From assembly GCA_963969345.1 (NCBI GenBank), contig OZ017770.1, positions 1,683,246 to 1,747,245 on the forward strand: 64,000 nt of DNA. The letters run 5' to 3'. The notes below the pieces were generated by a model. That model did not search any database. It was not told where the DNA came from and saw only the letters and a program-made list of their open reading frames with translations. Origin of the DNA: Turbatrix aceti (taxonomy: Eukaryota > Nematoda > Chromadorea > Rhabditida > Panagrolaimidae). Positions 53,000 to 62,566 of the stretch are shown here, one piece after another. Every line of letters starts with the position of its first letter. The first letter of the stretch is position 1. The translations under genes were made by a program, and so were the position numbers.

Positions 53000-53655
53000 T
53001 TGATAGTTCGAGAAATTGACAGCGTCGTCATGGATAACAACTTTTTGGTTGTTTTTGATGCGAATTCCTTTTCTTCTGCTTCCTGGCGTCTGTAAAGCAT
53101 TAATTAATTTTTCTAATTGCAAAAAATATGTTATCTTAAAATAAAATACCTCCATTTTGTTCGTCGGTTTTGGAACCAAGTTTTGACTTGGGCGTCGCTC
53201 ATGTTAAGCTGCGCCGCCAAGTTGGCTCTGTCAGCAGAAGCTAGGTACTTTTGGTCCAGAAATCTTGCCTCCAAATAAGCAATCTGGTACTTTGTGAAGG
53301 AAGTACGAGGCTTTTTGTTTCTGGGTTGCGCCCGTGACTGATAGGGATGACCTAAACGCTTCTCCCGATTGTCGACGACGGGAACGACCGGTTGTGACGT
53401 AGAAAACAGAGAAAACGATCGAAGTGTAGTTGGTGATATAGGGACCGAAGGCGAGTGCATAGCCTTCCGATTACGCACCCTCTCATCGAGCAAAGCGCTG
53501 ATGGCAAACGGCAGGGCATACGGTGAGAGGTCCATCCTTGGGGTGTCGCAGCCAACCAAAAGCCCTGTCGTCCTGCAAATGTCGACAAGCCTGGTAGATT
53601 GGAGGTCGTTTAATTGAGGCGCCATAAAGTGAAAAAGCTCCAAAACACGCCTCAT
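52993..53655 (-). CDS. Tlx/Hox11-class homeobox protein
   Basis: Exons 53655-53150 and 53089-52993 encode 200 aa; Met at 53625 is an alternative start. The homeodomain (about 112-171) reads [20 protein letters not shown] ... [22 protein letters not shown]; threonine at homeodomain position 47 ([16 protein letters not shown]) is the diagnostic Tlx/C15 residue, shared only with a few classes such as BarH (which has WYQNRRTKWKRQ). The intron splits the codon for the Arg right after KW, and the next exon restores RRQEAEEKE, a typical Tlx continuation, which supports the model strongly. Tlx factors specify neurons and organs in other animals. The gene lies tail-to-tail with an NK4-class gene. Confidence 0.9.
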
Positions 53656-53785
53656 CAGGCAAAATTAAGAAGGCGTGGTTGTCGTTTATTGGCATTTATT
53701 TTTTTGTCAGTGACACAACAAACCCTTGACATACACATTGTTAATTTGTCATATGTACTATTTATTTATTATTTTGTGTTTCAAT

Positions 53786-56662
53786 TTAGAAATTATTTTT
53801 TGCTTCCATTTGTGCGTATTTGCGCCGCTTGTAAAGGGAATAGTGGTGGTCAAACATCATGTATAGAACTTCACCGAGTAAAAATACAAATTCGCAGCAC
53901 GTCATGAAGCTGACACCTGACCACAGACCGAGTTGTCCACCAAAATCAGCAAGCATTTTCACAATCTGAAATTGACATCCTGTTTGTTCAGTCAAATTTA
54001 ATTTTGCAACAAGTTTTTCAGCGATTAAAATTTACGAAATATGTCAATCCCGCAGAATAGCGCTGATTGGGTGATATGTGAACATGTACGTGACATTTTA
54101 AAACGAGATAAAATTAAAACCAAAAGTCAATGTATCAAATGAAAAAAAAAAGTTAATTCAATTCCAGGGTAACAACTTACACCGTAGGCTTCTGATTCGC
54201 TGAATACTTCAAAGTTGAGTGCTTCGTAAAAGACTTCTACCATGGCGCCATTATCCCTATAATCATTTTTAGCGTCAGCACCAGGAACACGAGTAACAAA
54301 TATACAAAACAAATGAGAGGCAAGATGTCGTTAATCCAACTTTACAATCGCCATTATGTTGATTAAACTGCCATTGACAACAAAGAGAGCGAAAAAACGG
54401 AAAGGCAAATAGGGTGAAAAGTACTCACTGGTAATGTTGATTGCACAATTCAGGTCCAAGGTTGCAATTTCCAATCGTAATGTTGAGTGATTTGCTGGGC
54501 CATACAGCCTGTGAATAAGATACCGTATATATGGATTGTTGACAAGGCTGTTGGCAGCGACACTTGAAACTGCCGTGAATGTCTCCCAGCCTGTTGGTGC
54601 GTTGTTCTAGGCATTTTCTTGCCTCAGCGTTAAAAACCTCGCAGTGAGAGCCTTCCAGTAGTGGGAATCGTGGATCACCGCATCCACATTCTCGAATAAC
54701 AAGGTCTTGAAAGCATGACCGATAACAGCCCTAAAAGCAGAAAATTGCAGGCAATTATATATTTTGCTGGAATAAAAACCTCAGTTGAATAACGGTAGTT
54801 TTTGTAAATGTACTTGGTCGTCAACCCATCTGGTATGCAATCTCCGTATGGAGCTGGCAGACGGGACATTTGTGTCTAAAAGGTAATTTGTGAGGTCAAA
54901 ATTATGATTTTCTATTTTTGCATTACCATACGCATGCCAAAAGATGAAACAAAGCCTGTAGGCGCGCTGTAGCCAAAAGTGTCCTAAAAAGTTGATTAGA
55001 ACGTTTTTTTTTTGCAAAAAAAAGACGGTGCACCGGAAATGGAAAGTCTTCTTTGTCGTGAATAGTGAGCCGAACACCAACGGCTTCGGTTGTTGGTAGA
55101 TATTCCGTGACATTGATGTAAACAAGAACACGAAGTCCATATTGTGGTCCTGCACGCAGACTACTCAAAACTTGGCTCCTGTTCGAGTTGAAAACAAAAC
55201 AATTGCCGAAAGAAGGATCGGCAACGATTACAAAGTCCCTAAAAAATTCAGATTGTGCTAATAGCAATCATGAAATCCGACACACTTGTCAATGTCACAA
55301 GCCTGTCCGTTGAATGAGCACTTTTGAATCAGTTGATGCTTCTGGATAGACAGCTTTATTCTTTGGGGTTCAGATAACTGTGACATTGCAAAAATAATAT
55401 TTTCTTTGGCCTTGGTAACGATGGCGACTTCATCAGTCATGTTGGCAAATCCAAGAGCTTCAACGACGACTTCTTTCTTTACAACATTTCCGTAATATTC
55501 CCAGAGCTTCAGAATCTCGACGCCTTCATTTAAGGCCACGCAAAATGGATTAATCATCTGGCAGTAGCAAGGCAAGGGATTTGACCCCTCTTCGGGATGA
55601 ATATCAACGGTGCAGTAGTTATGGTCATCACAGTACTGACACTCGAGTATTTGCCATTCATTTTTAGGATAACAAGGCCAAGCATCGCCGCTGTCACGGT
55701 CGAACGCGCACATGCAGCCCTCATCCTCGTCTTTAGGAACTTCTGTGACGTGTGCTTCGCACTCCATGCTTTTGTCGTTTCCCAAACATGAGCATGAGGA
55801 AAACGCGGCCTCGAATCCATTTGCATCTGCTCGTCTTTCCCGACTAAGCGCGTCGTCTTCGTCTTCATCTGCTACTTCCTTTGATTCTTCTGCATCGCGT
55901 TTCTGGCGTCTTGCTAATTCGGCGCTTTCAGAAGCTTCAGCCGACGCTGCAGCCTCAGCAGATGCCGCCGCCTCGGCAGAAGACCTTCGAAGTCCGTCTT
56001 CGTAAGTATTGATCTCATTTGCACGTAACAACACATCGTTGTACACATCAAACTACAAGGCATAAAATTTCGTTGACATATTTTTACCTAAATATAAAAA
56101 CAAACAATTTGCTTGATAGTATCGACGTCTTTGATCAAACTGTCTTTATACGGATTAAGGTTGCAAAGCGTGATTGATGGAAATGGTGCTAAAAGTCATG
56201 CTAAAAGCCTTCCGGAAAAAAATTTCCTACCGGTATCAAATTTAAGTTGTATGTCAGTGATTTTATCCATGCGTTGGTATTTTTCTACCACACTTACGGC
56301 TTGGAAGACGAACATACAACCACAGCAAAGCAGTAGCATTATCCATACCGCCCTAAAACCTGCTTTATTCAAATCTCAATGCATTTAACTAGCCTGTAGA
56401 GATTATTCGGTGCCTGGCCAAGCATTGGAATACCATGACTCGAAGTTTTGTAGCAAAATTCTTTGAGATGCCACTGAATTCGTTCTTTGTAATCCAGTCG
56501 GGTAGGATCGTAGACATGTCCTTCATCCTCAGTCAGCAAATCGCACTGGATGCCTTTTTCGTTGTCGTTCACATTTTCACCAATGGCAAACGTAGCTACC
56601 TCGTTGGCAATCGATACAACGTTGACAGCCGAAGCCAGGTATTTATCCGTCGAATTTTCCAT
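53786..56662 (-). CDS. Degenerin (DEG/ENaC) channel subunit, MEC-4/MEC-10-like
   Basis: Ten exons (56662-56394, 56352-56231, 56188-56106, 56052-55286, 55238-55034, 54983-54927, 54875-54780, 54730-54429, 54256-54181, 53965-53786) encode 718 aa. The N-terminus has the gating motif [17 protein letters not shown]1 is about 92-110. The ectodomain carries a degenerin-specific insert, then [44 protein letters not shown] and the cysteine-rich [12 protein letters not shown]. Pre-TM2/TM2 is [17 protein letters not shown] with Ala at the degeneration-sensitive position. It would form an amiloride-sensitive mechano- or ligand-gated Na+ channel in neurons or muscle. The first intron (56353-56393) starts with GC. 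Two furin-like sites flank an acidic tract at residues 207-232. The start Met is uncertain; upstream sequence is open. Confidence 0.93.
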
Positions 56663-57016
56663 ACCAGGGCACGCCAGTTGCGTGTTAGGCAAAAGTACCA
56701 CGCAAGTGACATCTCCCGGTTTGGCAAATAAGACAACCCTGCGATGGAACTACCCATCTCAAATGCATAGCTCCTTTTGGTGACAAGAATTGAGTAGAAA
56801 AAAATTCATACAAAAGCAACAAGAAAACGCGACGTATCGTTGAACGCAATCAATGAATGAATTAACCATCAATGTCAACAATCGGGAACGCTATGCCAAA
56901 CTAACCAACTCATTGTTCGCTCTACTCTCTCATAAATTGCATAATTTGTATCTGTTTTATTTGGCGTGTTATCAGCGTCAACAAAATACTAATGGAATAG
57001 CGCGTATATAATCGTC
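56663..57016. other. Divergent promoter region of degenerin and WIPI3 genes
   Basis: About 350 bp between the divergent degenerin and WIPI3 starts, so both promoters must be compact. No motif assigned with confidence. Confidence 0.45.
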
Positions 57017-58224
57017 ATGCTTTCATCTAATGCCTGCGCTTCTAAGCTTGATATTAATCATCTCTCATTCAATCAAGACGGCGGATGCTTTGCTATTGGT
57101 ACGAATTCCGGCTATAGAATTTTTAACTGTGATCCATTAAAACAGCTACTTGATGATGACATTGACGGTGGTATTCGTATTGCTGAAATGCTATTTCGCT
57201 GCAACTACGTGGCGCTTGTCGGCATGGGCTCCAACGAGAAGTTTCCAAGAAACAAAGGTTAAAAAATTACATAAACATAATTTTATGCAATGCTATTGTT
57301 TTTTTAGTCATAATTTGGGATTCTCTAAAGAAACAAGTCATTGCCGATGTGGAAGTCTGCAGTCATGTACGGGGGGTTAAGTTGCGTCGTGACAGAATCT
57401 GTATTGTTATGGATGAATACGTGTCCATCTACACGTTCGGCGACACACCCCGACACTTACACACCATCGAGACGTGGACCAACCCGCGCGGAATCATTGT
57501 TCTCACTCCTTCCATCGACAACCCCCTCTTGGCGTTTCCTAGTCGTAGTGGAATCGGTGCCGTCGATATCATCAACCTCGCGCTGCCGAACAACGAGGCT
57601 CTGACCATCAAAGCTCACACGCACGAAATTAGTGCAATTAATTTTAACCATGACGGTCAGTACTCTCAGTTGCTCCTATGTTTCCATCACTGTTTTATTA
57701 TATTTTATAGGAACCCTCCTAGCTTCTGCTTCTGAAAAAGGAACGCTTGTACGCATCTATGAACCGGAAAACGGAAATCTCTTACGGGAATTTCGTCGTG
57801 GATCACAACAAGCACAAATTTACTGTATAACCTTCTCTATTGATTCATCACTTCTTGCTGTTGCCAGTAATCACTCAACTATTCATATCTTTTCTCTCAT
57901 TTCTGAGAGGGAAAAATCAAACGTATCATCTTCTGTAAAACGCTATTTCAAGGGTGACGTCAGTTTTGCACGCTTCAAAATCACGCCTATGTCATCATCA
58001 CGCACGGTTCTTGTCTCAAAGTGTGCTTTCGACGTCAATTCTGAGTCTATCATTGGTAAGCACGCGGGCACGCGCTTTTAACCCATGGTATCTGTTATCA
58101 CGTTTCACCTTTCCATTTTTTAGCTATTTGCAATGACGGTAGCTATCATCGTTTCTCGTACGATCGACACTCAGGAAAGTGCACCAAGCAACTGTGCTGT
58201 CTCTTTTCGGAGCTCACAAACTGA
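57017..58224 (+). CDS. PROPPIN WIPI3 (WDR45B) autophagy protein
   Basis: Exons 57017-57257, 57308-57655, 57711-58055 and 58124-58224 encode 344 aa, exactly the length I recall for human WDR45B. Seven WD-like blades are implied. Diagnostic stretches are [62 protein letters not shown] and the phosphoinositide-binding FRRG in [25 protein letters not shown] plus KLRRDRI separates it from WIPI4/WDR45. The protein binds PI3P/PI(3,5)P2 on autophagic membranes and acts with ATG2-type partners. It ends 75 bp from the convergent SGK gene. Confidence 0.93.
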
Positions 58225-58298
58225 TTTTATAAGCGCCTTTCATGCAATGATTAAATTATTGTAAATATACGGCACTAAGAGACACTGAGTAATAAATT

Positions 58299-59804
58299 CT
58301 ATATTCCATTGTAGTTTTTATACGTGAAGTCCCTAAATGCTCCATCGTGATCGACGAAAGTAGCTTCGTTGAAGGAATTGATATTAGGCTTTTCTTTTGA
58401 GAAACTCTCATCAATTTGTGAAATATCGCCATCTGATTTGACGGAAGGCTTATACGGCACCTTTACATCTTTTTTGTAAAGTTTCTCCCAGTTAATGGAA
58501 GAAAAGAATGCGTGCTCCTGAATTTCCGCAAAGTCTCGAGTTGCACCAAGTCGCTTTTTGGGATTCTTATTGAGTAGATTTAACAAAATATCACTGATAT
58601 TCTCATTAGCAGCATTTGATATGGTGAGGGGCATGTGAAGAATGCGATCATACATTTCATTTTGATTCCTGGAGTAGAAGGGCGGAATGCTGAAGAGCAT
58701 CTCGTAAAGGACGCATCCCAGACACCACCAGTCAACAGTCATCGTGTAGGGTTGTTTCTGGATGATTTCAGGAGCGAGGTATTCAGGAGTGCCCGCAAAG
58801 GTATGCGTCTTATCGTCAATATTGAGTCCAGCTTTGCACAGGCCAAAGTCTGTCAGCTTGATGTGACCGTACTTGTCTAGGAGAATGTTCTCTGGCTTCA
58901 GATCTCTGTAATCACGATTATTCATCCAACAACACAATTTCTTTGAACCTTACCTGTAGATAATATTTTCACTGTGGAGGTATCCAAGAGCCATACCAAT
59001 CTCAGCAGCGTAAAATCGTGCACGATCTTCTGTGAAGTACTTCTGATTTTGAATATGCATGAACAATTCGCCACCATTCACAAAATCAAGTACAAAGTAA
59101 AGCTTATTTTTTGTCTGGAAGCTGTAGTGAAGGTTGACCAGGAAGGGATGATTGATGTTGTTGACGAGAACGTTGCGCTCTGCCATGACGTGCTTTTCTT
59201 CCTTTCGTAGACGAATTTGTTCCTTGCCAAGAGCTTTAATGGCAAAGAACTTGTTCGTCTTTTTTTCCCTAGCAAGATACACGATGCCAAACGATCCCTT
59301 GCCAATGGTCACCTTGAAGTCAAAATCATCAGGCTTCATCTTGCGCTTTTCCGTAGCTCCAAGATTGACATGGTCAACAGGCGAATCTTGCTGGAAGACT
59401 TGGTAAAACTTTGCGACTTGCTTTCTAAAGATAAATATTTCTTGATGATAGCAGGACAGTTCAGGAACAAAAAACTCACTGGTCCGAGTGATACGCTAGA
59501 ACGTAGTTTGTGAAATCCTCGATCCATTTGCGCCTTCTTTCGTAAAATGTTTTGTCGCCAGTGAGCATCTTCTTTCTTGGCGGCTTTTCAACCTGGCTCA
59601 GTATATCCAATTTGATCGTGTCGTAGAGCTCTTCGAAATCCCTAAACGATTTTTCCAAGGTGTCGTGATCAATTGACGTCACCCTGTAGTTCTAAACCAT
59701 TTATTTTTGTTGTCAAAATATTCATTACTAATTAATCTTACGGGTTTTCTGCCGGTGTCATTGTGAACGATCTCACACTTGTAAAGATAATTAGATTCAG
59801 ACAT
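58299..59804 (-). CDS. sgk-1: SGK-family kinase with N-terminal PX-like domain
   Basis: Exons 59804-59742, 59691-59480, 59424-58954 and 58905-58299 encode 450 aa, phases consistent. Residues 1 to about 95 look like a PX domain ([10 protein letters not shown], then [17 protein letters not shown]), as in SGK3/CISK. The kinase domain (about 116-372) has [17 protein letters not shown] (ATP Lys), [18 protein letters not shown] and the T-loop [15 protein letters not shown] whose Thr is the PDK1 site. The C-terminal hydrophobic motif FRDFTYKN carries the TORC2-type Thr. SGK kinases act downstream of PI3K/TORC2 in stress, fat and lifespan control. The PX region would bind endosomal phosphoinositides. 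Symbol given by homology to the single nematode SGK; orthology to SGK3 specifically is inference. Confidence 0.92.
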
Positions 59805-59911
59805 GCTAGCAGGACTGCTATACAACCAATTTCGGACAGATAAACTACAGGAGAATGACAAGTTTCCTTTTTGTAGCAAAAATTCTTTCTCGTTGACGCT
59901 GGTGTGATAAC

Positions 59912-60450
59912 CAGAGTTGTTCGATGCTCACCAAATTGCTCCTGCTCACTGCTCGCTCCTGCTCAGCTCACGAGCGCGAGCGGAGCGAGCGCGAAAAATT
60001 GGAGTGCTCAATGAGCATGAGCAGAGCGAGCACGAAAAATTGAATTGCTCAAAGAGCGCGAGCAGAGCGAGCAAGAGAAATTTTTAAAATGAGCACTGCT
60101 CACTATAAATTTAGTGCTACAAATATTAAAATACTGGTAGTTTCGATCAAAAACACGATGTTGGGGGTATCTCCAAGCAATATGCGGTCTTTCTTTTAGC
60201 AAAGGACTGAATTTGTGACTCAAAATTCACTTTTCTTGTGTGAGCCATTTTCGCTCATTGCTCGCTCCTGCTCAACTCACGAGCGTGAGCAGAGCAAGAG
60301 CAGAGGATCTGAGAATAAAAGAGCGCGAGCGGAGCGAGCGCGAAAATTTTAGGAACTCAAAGAGCATGAGCAGAGCGAGCACGGAAAATTGAATTGCTCA
60401 AAGAGCGCGAGCAGAGCGAGCACTGAAAATTGTCGAATTGAACAACTCTG
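59912..60450. mobile_element. hAT-type MITE 2 (539 bp) upstream of the SGK gene
   Basis: Terminal inverted repeats CAGAGTTGTTC / GAACAACTCTG (11 bp, perfect) are flanked by GTGATAAC at 59904-59911 and 60451-60458, an exact 8-bp target duplication of hAT type. No transposase frame. Both subterminal regions are arrays of GAGC/GCTC motifs (GAGCGAGC, GCTCGCTC, GAGCAGAGCGAGC), around an AT-rich core, the same design as MITE 1 but with a different motif. It lies about 110 bp upstream of the SGK start codon and could affect its promoter. Confidence 0.88.
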
Positions 60451-60605
60451 GTGATAACCATTTTCTATTCCCATGAGATAAGACGGTGTAATTCACTCAT
60501 ATTCTAACTTTATTGATTTGAACAACTTAAAAAAAAAGCACACTATGGGGATCACGGCTTGAAATTAATCGCAGCAAATGCATAAAAAAGCAAAAGAATA
60601 GAATG

Positions 60606-62566
60606 TCATGGAACTTCCCAAAATTCATCTGTTGTTTTGGCGTCTACATTGTTAAAAATATGCATGTGCGATCGACGCTTCTTTTGGGTATGTGGATTCA
60701 TTGGCACCATTTCAATTGTGTCGTAATCTGTGGACTGCGTAGCTGAGTGCCCTCCTACTGCTGCATCTGTTTCTGTTTCTTGATCAACTTTTTCGACTAC
60801 CGTCACGGCTTGTACTATGTCTTGGGTGGAAATTATAGAAACGGAAGGGGTGTCGTCTTCGCCGTGTATTGAGGCATCTGACTGCACCTCAGGCTCATCA
60901 ACGTCATCATCCGCTCGGTCTTCAGAGTCGACGGTATCTCCTCTGTTCAACTGGAGCGGGGACAATCCCTTGATATTGGGCGCCAAGGAATTAGGCTCGG
61001 TAACGGTGACCTCTACTTTTTCATTTTCACCCGCAGGCGGTGTTGCAGCGTTGACGACGATGTTCCTGTGATGTCCTTCGTCGTCGTCGGAACTCATTGG
61101 TTGATTTGGAGTCATGTCTATTCGTGCAGAATCTTGGGAGATGCTATTTCGGATTTGTTTGTCTCTCTCGTGCACTTTCATGGTCGCACCTGCAACATCG
61201 GCCAATCCAATCTTGTTTTTAGTCTTGTTTTTGGATTTTTTTGATCCCGCTGAGGACGAAGGATTTGATTTGTTTGCTCCTGATGTGTGATGTGCACCTG
61301 ATTTATCGGCCGTTGATGTAATTAGCTGGTTTTGGTTTGCAACATCGATTCTGTTGTATCGTTTTCTAAACTGTGAGTATGCAATGCACATGATCATGAA
61401 GAGAAAGATTATGATGACGACAATAAGCAACCAAATGGTGTAAAATTGCCTTTGCACCGTACGACCTGCGATAACCTGGGCAACCGGAGCTTCCATTACA
61501 ACCGTTTCACCCACTGAAAAGCAATTGTGTTAGCAGTTTTTAAATGCACATCAGGGGTCATAAAAACACTAACTTTTGCTCTTTTTGCACATAAAATCAT
61601 GCCGATCGTAGCAATCATTGATGTCGAGTACAATGTTTACGTCGTTGTTTTTCAATATGACGCAATCTTTTGAATCGGTATTGTTTACCAATCTTGGAAA
61701 TCTAAATAAACATTTATTAACCGTTATCAATATTCCGAAAAATGTTTTATTACCCTTCGAAGACGGAAGTTCGATCGACTGTTTGAAAATCATCTTCTTG
61801 AGGGGCATCAAAGTAGCCTACCCACGTGTCGTTGTAGATATCAATTTGATTGGTTACCTCAATAATTCTTTCTTTGCGGTCAAAAGAAGCTAGATTTGCG
61901 TTTGCATACACACATGAATCCTGCGCTTCTGTAAATGTTTTTAGGTACGGCAAACTGAATGTTTTGTAGCAATCATTGCCGACATTGGCCCACTCGTATG
62001 GGCAATCACCGCTGGCTTAAAATGAAAAATCATATAAAAAAAAATGCATAGAATTGTCAACTTACGTAGTATGGAATACGATATACTAAATCCTCGCTTC
62101 TGTACAACGCTGTCGGTATGAAAGTGTACAAAAAGGGAAGAACCGGTACTGATTACGGTTGCGGGATAAACTCTGCCGCACCACTTGACAATTGGTCTGC
62201 TTTTTCGATGAGCACCGTCGTATGCCACAACGTAGTCATTGCACTCGCCGAACACAGGTTCTTCTAATTCGGAGTACTGGACCATGATTTGTATCACCGC
62301 TGATATATCCTGGGTGATGAGTAAAAATGAGCAGTCTAAGTCAGGTAAGTAGGTAGGGTTGTCAACATAGGGTTCATGAGGCGAGTCAAATGTCCGGAGG
62401 TCGCGACCTGCGGTAAGCACAATAGGATTGACTAAAACCAATCGTTAATGAACTATTTCAAGATTAATGTAAGGAAATTAAGCATACCTGGACATGCCTG
62501 AAGATCCTGAATTTGAGAATATATTTTTGAAATCAGAATAGACACCACACAAATCCAGGTATACAT
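60606..62566 (-). CDS. CUB plus C-type-lectin single-pass membrane protein
   Basis: Exons 62566-62488, 62431-62066, 62015-61754, 61701-61574 and 61513-60606 encode 580 aa, phases consistent. A signal peptide (MYTWICVVSILISKIYSQ) is followed by a CUB-like domain (about 30-148: LDCSFLLIT, YVVAYDG, GSSLFVHFHTD), then a C-type lectin-like domain (about 150-275: CPYEWANVGNDCYKTF, WVGYF, DCYDRHDFMCKK). It lacks a clear EPN/QPD plus WND calcium-sugar site, so carbohydrate binding is doubtful. A transmembrane helix (FYTIWLLIVVIIIFLFMIMC, about 300-322) precedes a roughly 255-residue cytoplasmic tail rich in Ser/Thr and acidic residues, with NK-rich basic patches. CUB-CTLD proteins are a nematode-expanded family, some induced by infection; this long-tailed form could signal or bind scaffolds (inference). 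Confidence 0.88.

Noticed and set aside
57003..57009. TATATAA as TATA box of the WIPI3 gene
   Set aside because: It lies only about 8 bp from the start codon, too close to serve as a TATA box for that ATG.
59912..60450. CRISPR-like or satellite array of GAGCGAGC repeats
   Set aside because: The repeats are irregular and inverted, lie inside perfect TIRs with an 8-bp target duplication, and the genome is eukaryotic; a hAT-type MITE explains all features.
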